From: Allodiplogaster sudhausi
Taxonomy: Eukaryota > Nematoda > Chromadorea > Rhabditida > Diplogasteridae
Length of the DNA: 64,000 nucleotides
Assembly: GCA_945643635.1 (NCBI GenBank)
Contig: CALZFC010000027.1
Coordinates: forward strand, 3,345,501 to 3,409,500
Reading direction: 5' to 3'
The notes below the pieces were generated by a model, which had not been told where the DNA came from, made no database searches, and saw nothing but the letters and a program-made list of their open reading frames with translations. The position numbers were made by a program, and so were the translations under genes. Shown one piece after another: positions 49,463-61,200 of the stretch. Every line of letters starts with the position of its first letter. The first letter of the stretch is position 1.

Positions 49463-49786
49463 ATGCGAACTCTCCTACTCTCACTGTTCGTCGCCTTCTT
49501 TGCTGTGGCACAACTCGCGTTTGCCAGCTCGTCAGTGGCAATTAATTGATTAATTTAATCATTATTTATATTTTTTGAAAATATGTGTTGGTATGAAAAA
49601 AGTTAAAGATTACGTCTCTGATGATATTTCTGATACTGAATACATGTTGTGATGGATTATTAGAGATGCAATTAGTAATCAAACTTGTATTGTTTTTAAG
49701 ATAATATATTGAAAAGTATAAAAATTATTTGTGTCAATCAGGGTTTTCTTTTCAGCCGACAAGGCATGATGAATTTTGACGAATAA
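49463..49786 (+). CDS. Tiny secreted peptide precursor, two exons
   Basis: Exon 1 is 49463-49530 and exon 2 is 49756-49786, joined by GTCAGT and TTTTCAG sites. The 32-residue product is a signal peptide (LLLSLFVAFFAVAQLAFA) followed by a short mature part, about SSRQGMMNFDE. The TATA box is upstream, and an AATAAA polyA signal overlaps the stop (49783-49788), so the transcript is complete and very short. No processing site such as dibasic-Gly is present, so this is not a classic amidated neuropeptide. It resembles in size nematode short secreted or antimicrobial-type peptides. No family is recognised. Confidence 0.55.
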
Positions 49787-50593
49787 AAATGAAGAAAAAA
49801 AGGATTATTCGCTTAATTTTCAGCTGCATCGAATGGAGGGACGGAGCGATGAGAGAATGTATGCCGATACTTCAGTAATTTGTATGCAAGCAAATAAAGG
49901 ATGATAAAGATTCACAAAAGAGCAGCAATAACTTGCCGCAATGACAAGCTAGAGACAAAAATCATTTCATCTTCAGAAGCCTTTTTTGAGAATAAATAAA
50001 ATATTTGTTTCGCCTTCATTTTGCGATCATATAGAAAACAGTGTAAAATCATGCCTTCTCACTCTTATTTGTCATTCTTCTAACAAAAAGCGAAAATTTT
50101 ATCGGTCAAACGCATTTATGTTCTCTTGAAATCCATGGAACGCCCACTCTTGAATAAAGGTTCGTGATTACGGCGCAGTCCTTACTTACAATTAGACATA
50201 GTCGGATTGCATACTCCGTCAGCATGTACATACATTCGTTTATTTTAAGTTAAAAGAAGAAAGCTTAAAAAGATCAAACAGGCTCTTGGGCAAGAATTGG
50301 TCTTATTGTATGCATATGTAATTAATTTGTGCAATTAATTGGCTTCCGGAATGATAATGCGAGTAAATTAGAAATAGTACATGGAAAAAATATCAACAAC
50401 GATTAACGTGGATGTAGAGACAAATGAAAAGAAAACCAAAAAAAAAGAAATTCAAAGCATTTGCAAAATGTTGACTTTCACGGGTGTCTTCTTCATGCTG
50501 AGATATGGTGAATGGATTTGTTCAGTTCGAAACGAATTGCTTGCTAGGCCGATGGCAACATGAAACAATTACATATTACTCGCATTCTGGCAC
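49787..50593. other. Intergenic, nothing recognised
   Basis: AT-rich; an isolated open stretch at 50381-50563 lacks gene-like features. Confidence 0.5.
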
Positions 50594-50698
50594 TACCGTA
50601 TTCTCTATATTTTAAGCGCCGTGTGTTTTTATGCTATTTCTCGACACTCTCCGAAAGGGAGCTCCTATTAGAGAAAATTTTTTTAGAGAGAATACGGC
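50594..50698. mobile_element. Short MITE of the ACCGTATT family
   Basis: Starts TACCGTATTCTCTATA and ends TAGAGAGAATACGG; inside it carries CTCCTATTAGAGAAAA. Same termini as the 25028-25473 element but only about 105 bp. Confidence 0.55.
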
Positions 50699-50869
50699 GT
50701 TTAAATATGGCATAATGTACTTAAAATAAGTACCATCTTATGCGGACAACGACGCCTAGAATACTGGTTAAGATCGGCCGTAGAATAGCAAAAAAAGTTT
50801 TTTTTTAATGGCTTTAATTATTAAAAAAAAGTTTCTGCTGCATATTTCTCCATTACTTGTATTTAATCA

Positions 50870-51869
50870 GCCGCGGCATTAATCTTGCCGTTTGTCCAAG
50901 ACATGTCAAGGACAATCGGTCATGACCGTTTCAAAATAAAACGGACACATGTCCTGGACACATCCACTTCCGCCTATCTTAATACACAGGAGTCTTGGAC
51001 ATGTCTAAGACATGTCCTGGACGCGTCCTGGACAAAGAAGAAAAAAATCTCAATGGTCATGGACACTTTTGTGGGCTTGTCCCATACGTCAATCTCAATG
51101 GTCATGGACCACAGCGAGAGAGTGCATAAGCGTGGAGAGCACAGAGTGACAGGCTCGCGGTTACTACCGATGTCCCGGACAAATTATGGCATGCGACACA
51201 GTTTACGACCGATGACACCTTCTTTTTTATTAATGTTTGAAAACATTTGGGGGGAACATTTTAAATGCGCCAACAATTCTCGAATGAATGCAAGACAAGC
51301 TGCACTTATTTTGTGTTGTTTTTTAACTGATTTCGGAATGTTTCGTTATCCATTTGCCATACTTATGTTGAAGAGTTATGGAGCCACATCAATAAATGTT
51401 GTAACATCTAAGATGTTATTGTGCAGGAGAAGATACAGGAAAACTGGCTTGCAGGAAGGACCTTGGGCGTGTCTCAGAGTTGGGGTATGGAAAGGAAACG
51501 GATCCTGGTTATTCGATACATAGTTTCAACCAGATTTACGGCCTTTTTTCCTGCCGGTGAGGTGACCCTCTTCCAATTGATTAATGAATAAGTGTCTGGT
51601 GCAATTCGACGTAAAAAGTTGATTTTTTTTCAAAAGTGTACTTAGAGTGAGCCATTTTGGCTTCTTTTTTTTAATTTGATTATTTTTGTGAAATAAATGT
51701 AGAATAACAGTAAAAATGGCTGAAAATGTCAAAAAAGTATTTTAAAGCGCATATGTGCCGGTGTCCATGACATGTCCATGACGTGTCCTTGACATGGTTA
51801 TGACCATGAACGGTCATGACCGATTGTCCTTGACATGTCTTGGACAAACGGCAAGATTAATGCCGCGGC
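50870..51869. mobile_element. 1-kb TIR element with GCCGCGGC ends
   Basis: About 60 bp perfect or near-perfect inverted ends (GCCGCGGCATTAATCTTGCC outermost). Next to both ends are repeats of ACATGTCC/GGACATGT-type words. A 212-codon ORF starts within the left terminus and reads through the repeats; it shows no domain and is not taken as a gene. Target duplication is unclear. Confidence 0.75.
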
Positions 51870-52235
51870 AGTTGAATAAAATTTCACTAGTTAGTACATG
51901 TTGACATTGCGAAACTTGAAATGATTCTGCCCGGCACTATCATGAGGAAGTCTACTCGTGATTATTATGTCCTTTGAAGAGAGCAGAACAGAGGAAGGGA
52001 AGCGGTAAAATGTTTAGTTGTAACAAAATGAGTGAAGCAGTCAAACTTATTGCAATGACTACATATGACGAAAACATCGGTAAAGTTACTTCGAGAAATG
52101 ACACATTTGTTTTCGTTCTCAGTCGGATCGCGACGGGACCAAAGTGGTCATTGGACCGGGACCAAGATGGTCCGCGGACCAAACACCGAATTCACGGACA
52201 CGGCCCAAGGGGTTGGACTACGACCTCGACATGAG

Positions 52236-55200
52236 CTAAGCCAAAAAGGCTGCACTCTGCAGGTCGGTGGCGCTGTCTCGTCTCGCCGAACTGCTCGGCC
52301 GCTGCTTCTCTCTCTTGGCCGAAGAGGAAGCAGAAGACGCTCGACGACGTCGCCGCACCTTTCGACAGCAGATGCAGCACGTTACGATGATGGCAAAGAG
52401 CTGGAAATGAGAGAGAAAAAAAAAGAGTTTTTTTTTAGAAAGAAATCTTTCTCTTCTTCTTCTACTTCTTCTTCTTCTTCTCTTTTACATCTTTTTTTAA
52501 TGCATTTACATACCTATTCTGGATTTTAAATTAGTATTATTATTATTGTTATTTTTCTTTTAATATAAATTTTTTTAAATCAGATATAGTAATGCAAATT
52601 TTAGAAGAAGAAAAAAATTCAAACCTGGATTACGGAGCCCGAAAACGACAGCGTCATGATCATGTAGATCGTCTGCTTCACTTGTCGTTGCAAGAAGCGC
52701 AGGCAGCCCTAGGTACATATAAGACAGTGTGAATTAAAAAGTTTGGTTTTTCTCTGCATTTTTCAGTTTTGCTGTTATTTTTGGCAAATTTGGCAAGTAA
52801 AACACACAAGCAAATATGGCAATATTTTATTTATTGATTCAAATTTGTCATGGCAAATAAGACGGTTAATAAAATGACGGACACAATGTACAAGCGAAGA
52901 AAATGGATGATCCACAGAAATATGCTCTAATTATTGACAACCGGGCTTCGGCAAATTTAGCAACAAAAAAATTTGTTGCGGCAAAAATGAAGGCCGTGAA
53001 ATATGGATGGGAAGCATGCCAAATTTGATGGCCCCCAAAATTTTCCATGGCACAATTAGCAAGGATCCAAAATTTTGAACGTTTTGGCAAGTCTATCAAG
53101 TATGGAAAATGTCACTGCCAAAATAAACAGCTATCGGAATTGTCAAGTCGATTCGGCATTTTTAGCAGCTGAGAAATTTGCCACGAGGAAGCGACTGTCG
53201 GCCGAGCAACTTGGCAATTTTGACAGTCGTCAAAAATGGCAACTTGGCAAATTCAACGGGCATAAAAAATGTCAAGCCAAATTTTCGACCCTTCAAAAGT
53301 GGCAAGCCAATTTTAACGGCTATGAATAATGGCTGGCAGTATTGACAACCGCTAAAAAAGGCAAATCCTTTTCTGACCGCAAAAAGTCTTCTCGCTCCTA
53401 TTAAAATCGCGTTCTTCCTCAGATCACTAAAGTTTCATAAACAGCATATATAAAGAAAATGCAAGAAGGAAGCAATGACAATACCACATTCAATCAGTCA
53501 TGAAACAAGAGTAGTTCTACAATAAGATTTCTGCATAAATAAATACCATTTAGCGTTCACCATTACATTCTAGATGTTATTTGATAAATGTTAGCAAAGA
53601 AGACATACTAGGCACTCGAGTCGCCGTCGTCACTGGAAGAAGCAATTCTTCTAGCTGCGAGCTGCATGTTCTCGTGTGAGTTGCCCATGGGGAATCCGTG
53701 ACCACGCAAGAAGTCGTAGATACACTCCTCTTCAACAACGTCCACTGTTTCAGCTTCTCTATTGCAGGCCTCACATCTTTCCAGCAGATCATCGAGCAGC
53801 AGTGCAAGCGGAACGGCTGACAATCAGGATATTAACTATCATAAAAAATTAACTGTATGCAAAAATACAAAATAGCCCTTGTTTTGAAACTATAATTGGA
53901 CGGTAGACGGATCACAAGGCCTCATAAATGTCTATTATTAGGCTTGTTTAATAATTTTTTTATCGGATGCAATTGACATATGTTCATACCCTGTTGCCTC
54001 CGTAGCCGTGCTGGAAGCTCTGCAATCTCTGCTTTCCGCTCATCGTTCATGAAAGGAGCAACAACTTTGAGAAGGGCAGCACACGCTGCTTCGGCCTTCG
54101 CGACGTCAGGAAGCATCTGCCCAGGAAGAGTCGCTTTTAGTTCCTGTTCCGCATCTTCCTGTAAAGAGAAATGAAAAATAACAATTCGGATTCAGAATCA
54201 ACATAAAATTGAAAAAAAACAGGCTGTTGAGTGGCCTTAACAACTACCGTAGAAAAAAGATAGTAATGTAAGCTCCATGGTGAGCCACTTTAATAGCGCA
54301 AGATAACTGAAAAAGAGACTAACAGTGAAGAGATTCAGCGAAGGCCCGTCGCAATCGGCTGCCGCGCGCGACAACAGATCTGGAGTCATACAAGCAGCTG
54401 CCTTGAATCGGATTGCTGAAAAAACAACTTTCCAACGAACAGAAGAAGGGCGAGCTTTTTTCGACTAGAAGGCATGAATAATATAGCTAAGAGAGAAGTA
54501 AAAATTAATTAAAACCTCCATTGCACTTGAAAAAGCAATAAAAACCTCCATTGCGCTTGAAAAAGCGGAAGACTCGTTGCTTAACGCGGTTCTTGTATTT
54601 CTGAGCGAATCGACCAAGCTCGCTGAACATGTACTGCGTCGACGCTGGCAGGACGGTAGTGTATCCAATACCAGCGATGACTTCAGAGAGATCTGAGCAT
54701 AGGCCTACCGTAATAATGCTTGTTAAGAATTTTTCTGACTTGGCTCTATTTTTTTAATAATTAGTTACCTTGAGGAGTGTAAATGTTTTCCCTTCGGAGA
54801 GCTCGAGAGACGGAGCCAAAGAAAGCATCCACTTCGTTGTGCGTGTGCCCGACTGCCAAGTGAGCACAGATGATCTGAGATCACACCAGACTTATTTACA
54901 AGGTAGATTATATCTAGAAAATTGACCCTGCGAATTCACATGCGCAATGTTGCGAACATTATCTTCTAGTTCAACATACTGTGATACTTTTTTTAGAGTT
55001 ATATAAAAGACGGACCTCATCGATTGGCAGATGAAGCATCACCCAGCCGAAGAATGCATGCAGTTTCTCCGACTTCATGCACGGCGCATTGTCAGCAATA
55101 ACGACGAGACGTGAAGGGATCACGTCCGCCTTTCAAACAATACATTTTGATAGTTATTTCGTCAGTCTCCCCATATTATAGTACATAATTTACAATATCG

Positions 55201-58200
55201 AAAACCTTACCTGTGAAAGCGCGTGAATGATGTAGCTTCCAAGTTGATCAGCGCCTCCAGTATGTGCTTCGAAGACATTCAAGAAGGCAATGTTATGGAA
55301 CTTGCTGCCATCAATGTCTAAACGAATACACTCTTATTCTCAAAACAATTATACATAATGCAAGACTCTCAGTAGTTACGGTAATCGGACAAATGAAAAG
55401 AACAAACTACGGTATTGTCAGCACAGTAGAATGCATAAAATGAACAACTGACGCATTCGTGAGAGTTGTACAGCAGTCAGGTCGACATTCTGGCGACTCA
55501 CGTCACCAATTCTCTTGGGTCTCCGTACAAGACAAGGAATCTGAAATGGTTATCTTAACGGAATGAAAGTGAAAACATTCTTTAAATAGTGAAATCAACT
55601 TATGTGGTTTGCAGCGTAATACAATATTAACGATAGAATTTCAGAGATCAATGTTAAAACCTTCGTCGATTTTTTGCTCATTCCGTCCACTCTCAGCACA
55701 AGTAATTCGCTAGGAGACGCTCTCGAGATCTGGTCAGCAGTTCCGACAGTTACCCGATCAATCCTGACAACAGTTACAGTCATAGATAAAAAAATGTTTA
55801 AAAAAAAAATGCTGAGGTGTTTGAATGCATGATATTTTGCCAGTCTTGTATTTTATATCTTAATGTCAGATGTAGTAGATGACTTAACAATTTTTATCAT
55901 ACCACATTGTTATTTCATTAACTTACTAGTATTTAATAAAGCAGCAAAAAAGATCCCAAAATGTCGTAAATACGCACCACATGGCTTCGTAGTGCTGCTT
56001 CCTGAGCTCTAATGCCTTCTGCTTTTCGGCCCCAGCACGTGTAGAGATGATGTGAGCGAGACCGACACAGATGTCACAGCGCAGATGATTATCGGACTGA
56101 AAAAGATAAATGAAAAAGATAAGGAATATAACAATAAAAAGGAAAGCAGAAAAGAAAGTTCGTAATAAACATCACAATTACTCACCTTTCTAAATCGCAC
56201 TTGCATCCCTGTGAGCTTAGAGAAAGTCGAAAAGCGGAGCGGCGTGTCGCAGAGGCGAAGAAAGGAGCTAAAGGTGGAGTGTGGTTACGACTGAAGAAGT
56301 ATTGTAGCGTAAGATACGCTGTTAGATAAAAAAAGAAAGCCAAAATATTTCTTCTAAAATTCTAACGACATATAGTTGAAATTCTCAATGGTTGTATTGA
56401 AATGATACCTCTTGTTCAGTCCGGCCGGCATCATGATTCCACCTTGCGGGTGCTCCTGCCCATGTCGAAGCACCTCTGCCATCATAGTCGAGCACGCATC
56501 AATCGTAGTCTGTTTTTTAGATTGCGCGGCTGCGTGAACGTGCTCAGCCTGACCGTTCTTAGCCTTCCGAAGCCAGTCCACCAGTCTAAAAGAGAAAGCT
56601 TCTATTCTCAAGGAACTTAGAACAATGACGAAATAGGTCTAGTTTTCGGTGACAAAACCTCCCCTCCTTGGTAGGATGTCCCAGAGCCCCGGGATAGCCC
56701 TTTTCTAACCTCTTGTACCTTCCCATCAGCCATCTCTAATATTTTAGCACTGACTTATTAGTGAGTAAGTTATAAATTGATAACTAGGATGAAATTATAT
56801 AATCATACCTTGTCAGCCTGACGTTCACGATTACGCAGAAGAGCTCGGCGCAGATTGACTTCCCATTTATGATGGGCAGAATGCTCGCTTCGTCGCCATT
56901 CAGAGTTGCACTACTCAGGGCCTGAAGTTTAATTCAAATACCTTTCCAATGCGACGTAACTTTTCGCTATTAGCCGAAAATAAGGAAACAAATAACAATT
57001 CGAAAATATGGAGAAATAAAACATTCCAAACGAAGTAAAGCCACGACATACCAGTGCTCGAAGGACTTCTCCTCGGTTTCGCTTCCCCTTCTCTCGCATT
57101 TCCTCGTATAGCCTTGCTCGAATCATATTGATATCTAATCTGAAACAGCGTTACTATTTTATGTTAAGAAAAAAGCAAAAATTTGTGACGTCATTTTCCC
57201 AATGTACGGTAAGTATACATTTCATGCAATTTTGCTCGTAACTACGTGCAAGTCATAACTTTGCGGCGTTGTTTGAAATAAAGGTTAACGAGAAAAATTA
57301 ACAGTATCTTCGTCTTCTCCATTTAAAATAATACTATGAATTATCATTAGCTGGGTGCCAAAAGTGCAAATACCGAATACCTACCGTAACTCTGGAATAC
57401 AACGTCAATATAGTATAGGAATACCAGTTTAGTGTTCTCCGTACCGATAAATTTTGGGAAACTTAAATTTCGAAAAAAGGCCTTTGGGTGTGAATAATTT
57501 AAATGCTCCTATAAATTATGCTCAATTTAATTTGATGACTTATACTTGCTTATATTTATCGGTTCTACCTTGTCACGTAGCTGGAGCAGTAGTGAGCACA
57601 GCAACGTATTCGCATTACAGCTGTATCTTCTAGAACGTCCTTGAACAGCTTGGCGTATTCCTCGCCCTTCTCTAGAATCGATACAACAGCACCCGGGTCC
57701 ATCGCTAAAACAGATATTGGTGCATATAAACTAAGCGACTTAGTTTAAGCTTAGCATTTACCATATGATCCACAAAAATATGTTGAAACAGTATCCAGTT
57801 ATGAATCGTATTACGAACATACAATCACATTTAAAGCAGCCCTTTAACAGAATTTATCACAGAACTGAGGAAGAATTGCCTCGCATGGCTTGGTTCAATA
57901 ACGAAAAAGGAACAAATGTCATATACTTGTTCTCCTGGTCCTAGAACCCCCGATGCACAATTTGAGAATCATGGTGTTAACGAACCCAATATAAAGGTGA
58001 CGCTTAAAATAAAATTAGCTCGATAATCCCAAAAAGCAAAATAAATATATAAAAAGATTCCAAAGAGAATTCCAAACCTTCAAAGTAGTGGGAGCTCACT
58101 CGAAGAGGCGCGAAGAAGCAGCCACGCTTCAATCTTCTCTTAAAGTGTAAACTATTCATATGAATTATAGTTGAAGAAAAAAGGAAAGGCAAAAACAGAA

Positions 58201-61200
58201 ACATTGACACAATTACAAGCCTAACACTGAACTAGTTTCATTTGTCATTTATTAGTATTTGAAAAATTTCTGCACATCAAAAACCGCGCGACGCGTGACC
58301 GCAACGCAGGCTGGCAAATTGCCAAGTATTTTCGTATTGTCAGCAATAGCCGCAGCGGTGGTTTCATGGATCGCATGAACTTTTTGTTATTAACTTTTTC
58401 TGAGATTTGGCGTCTTTTGTTTTTAAATGTTTGCCGCTTTTTACTTAATTTTTAGCGCATAAATTTGAAATGCTCACCTAGGACTGTGCGTTAGTAGTGT
58501 AAGCCGATGTCTCGATTTGCCAACTCGATTTACCTTGCTCAAACTCGTTCCCCTTTTACCTCAACACCATTCCACACCCTAAGAATTTAATCTCAGAATG
58601 CCGTTGAGGTCTTACATGGCTGATCTGGCAGCGAACGAAATGGAGAGGCGGTCTTCACTCTCTGACACTGTCCCGGTAAGAGCCTTATTATTTTCGATGA
58701 TTTTTCCACTTTAGGATCGTTTTTCTATACGATCGTTTTTCTTTTCTTCGAGTTAAAGTTTTGTGAACACGGGGAAGGAATTCCACTACAATTAGCTCCG
58801 TTCAGGAAACTCAATTCGGAAGCGAGAATGCAAGGCCGCTAAGGGATATTTCGAACTTATCGACCTGGTCGAGCCCCGCGACCAACTACACTATTGCGGT
58901 ATATTACATCTTTTCAGTATTATAGTATTCATCCTTTCGTTTTGAATCCTTCAGTTACATAACTATAGTTTCAATAACTATATTTTGGTCATGCCTTGAG
59001 AATATATAAAAAAAAATTAATTACCGAACACTGGATCGTTATATTCGCATTCTTCGCATCAAAAAACACTTTCGATTTTGAGGGGCATTTCTTTGTAGAA
59101 AATTTTGGTGCGGGAATAACCGAATATTACCTCCGTTTTAATTGTTGCAGCCAACGAAAGCTAAGAAGCGTCGCATGACCGCGATTGAAACGAGATCCAC
59201 GCTTCTTCATTCCTCAGAAACTGCAAAAGGAGTCATCAACGGCTGGATGTCTAGTACGAAGGAGTCTGTAGAGGTCAGTCGAGTATTCCATCTATGAAAT
59301 CATTACTGTGAGTGTACTGTTCATGTTCTCGAAATGTTTATGGGACCCACGGCCCTCCAGCAGCGCTAATAAAGTTTTTTAAGCGTAATTTGTCTATTTG
59401 AGCAACTTATAACTTGTATAATGTTCAGTTAGCTGTCGCGGAACTATTCGTTGACGGCATTCTGCGAAGTGTCTACCCCGACCATGTCGAGCGGATGAAG
59501 CAGCTTCTTCTTTCGCGTCATATGCTGCCCGAGAGTGTCGTCCCTTTCGTGTTCCACGATGGGCGAAAGTATGTTTATTATCCTGATTGTAAACAATGAA
59601 GTGTGGAATGTAAATGAAAAAAATTGCACTTTTATTCAGATACATTTATTTATTTTTTAATGAAATTTAAATATTTTGTGCAGATTCCTGGTGTTAAATG
59701 GACAGCATCGAGTGACTGCCCTGCACCAATTGAATGGCGAATCTGTCAAGAGAGGCGGTACACCATTCTTTGAAGGAAAGGTGTGTTTTATAATGTACAA
59801 AAGAACGTCATGTTTTCATTCTCTAGTTAAACCTTCATTCTTTCCAAATGTTAATTTTATTGTAAACATAAGCTTAGACTTTCTTTCCTTTACAGCTCAA
59901 GTGCGTCACCGTTAAACTGTCACGAGATGCAGCATCACTCCTTGCACTTAAGTCTGAGAAGAGCGAGAAGGAGTACACCGTGGCGGAAAAAGTTTGTTCT
60001 TAATCGTTTCTATTATGAATTGCAGCAGCGTGAAGTCATTAAGACGTCATAAAGCTGATTTTATTCGCTTTTGCCAAACCTCTTTTTAAGTATTGTTGGA
60101 ATACTGTTTCAGGCATCTCACGTGAGAAGGATGCTGCGCGTTCTAGGACTCTCTCGAGAATCAACTCTTTCTGCGGAAACGACAAGATTCACGGACGCAC
60201 CAAGGATGCGACTGCTGTCACAAACTGTCCGTTCTACTTTTTTCTTACCTTTTATGTGCTAGAATCTTAATATCCTGGATTACTTCATTGTTTTTTATTC
60301 TAATAATTAGAGAACAGCGGAAGGTATGTTCTCGGCTTACAAAAGATGTCACGCAAAAAATTAGTTAGATTTGTCTTTAAAACTATGAACTCGTTTTTGT
60401 TCAGGTTCATCTTCTGCTTCCCGCTTCGCAGTATCCTTCTGAGCCGATTATTCGTTTGGCGGACTCGGATGAGGCCATATACAACCCCTTCACAAGAGTC
60501 TTGGTGCGTTATTTTCTCATAAACAACAATAGGAAAAGTTCACTTTTTAATTACATATTTGATGCAGTCTCGTGAGTTCGACTACTTCAATAACTTCTCG
60601 GTTTGGAAAGTGGTTCTGAAGAAAAGGAAGCATAATACGAGCGCCATCAACGCCCTCCTCTCTGAATTGGCAGACGGCAAGATAGATGCAAGAGAATTCA
60701 AGGAGGTAGAATAACTTTTGTATTATTTGCTTCCAAACATATTCAGTTTGCTATCTATTTTTCATATTCCTTTACAGAAGTTGACGCAAACGGAAGAATG
60801 CGCCGTACAGCTCCTTCTCTCTCAAGGATACTCTGAAGAAGTTGCGAGCGCCGTTCTAGAAGGCCTAAGCAACAAGGAGGCCTACCGAGGGTTACGGTAG
60901 GTGCATTAAAACTTTTTGGATTAAAAGTGTTATTGTGTTAGGCTTAATAGTTTACTTTGACTTTGCTATGATAATTACAACTTTACCCAGACTAATTCGC
61001 TCATCACGCATGACAAGACTGGATGGGGCTGAGATTAGAAGAAGATTGCTGATGCCGATTGAGAAGGATCGGGCAAAAAGATCGGAGTTTGGCTCTTGCG
61101 CCAGTTTCAAGACTGTCGACATCAACTGCGACTCACCTCCCTTTGCAATTGTCGCCGAGCCTGTTAGTTGTATGAAAATGTAGCTCCAATCTATTTTCTT

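Noticed and set aside
50885..51523. 212-codon ORF inside the GCCGCGGC element
   Set aside because: Starts with a TTG in the terminal repeat, runs through repeat words, and has no recognisable domain or codon bias.
52065..52529. 154-codon plus-strand ORF
   Set aside because: Antisense to the well-supported last tetraspanin exon.
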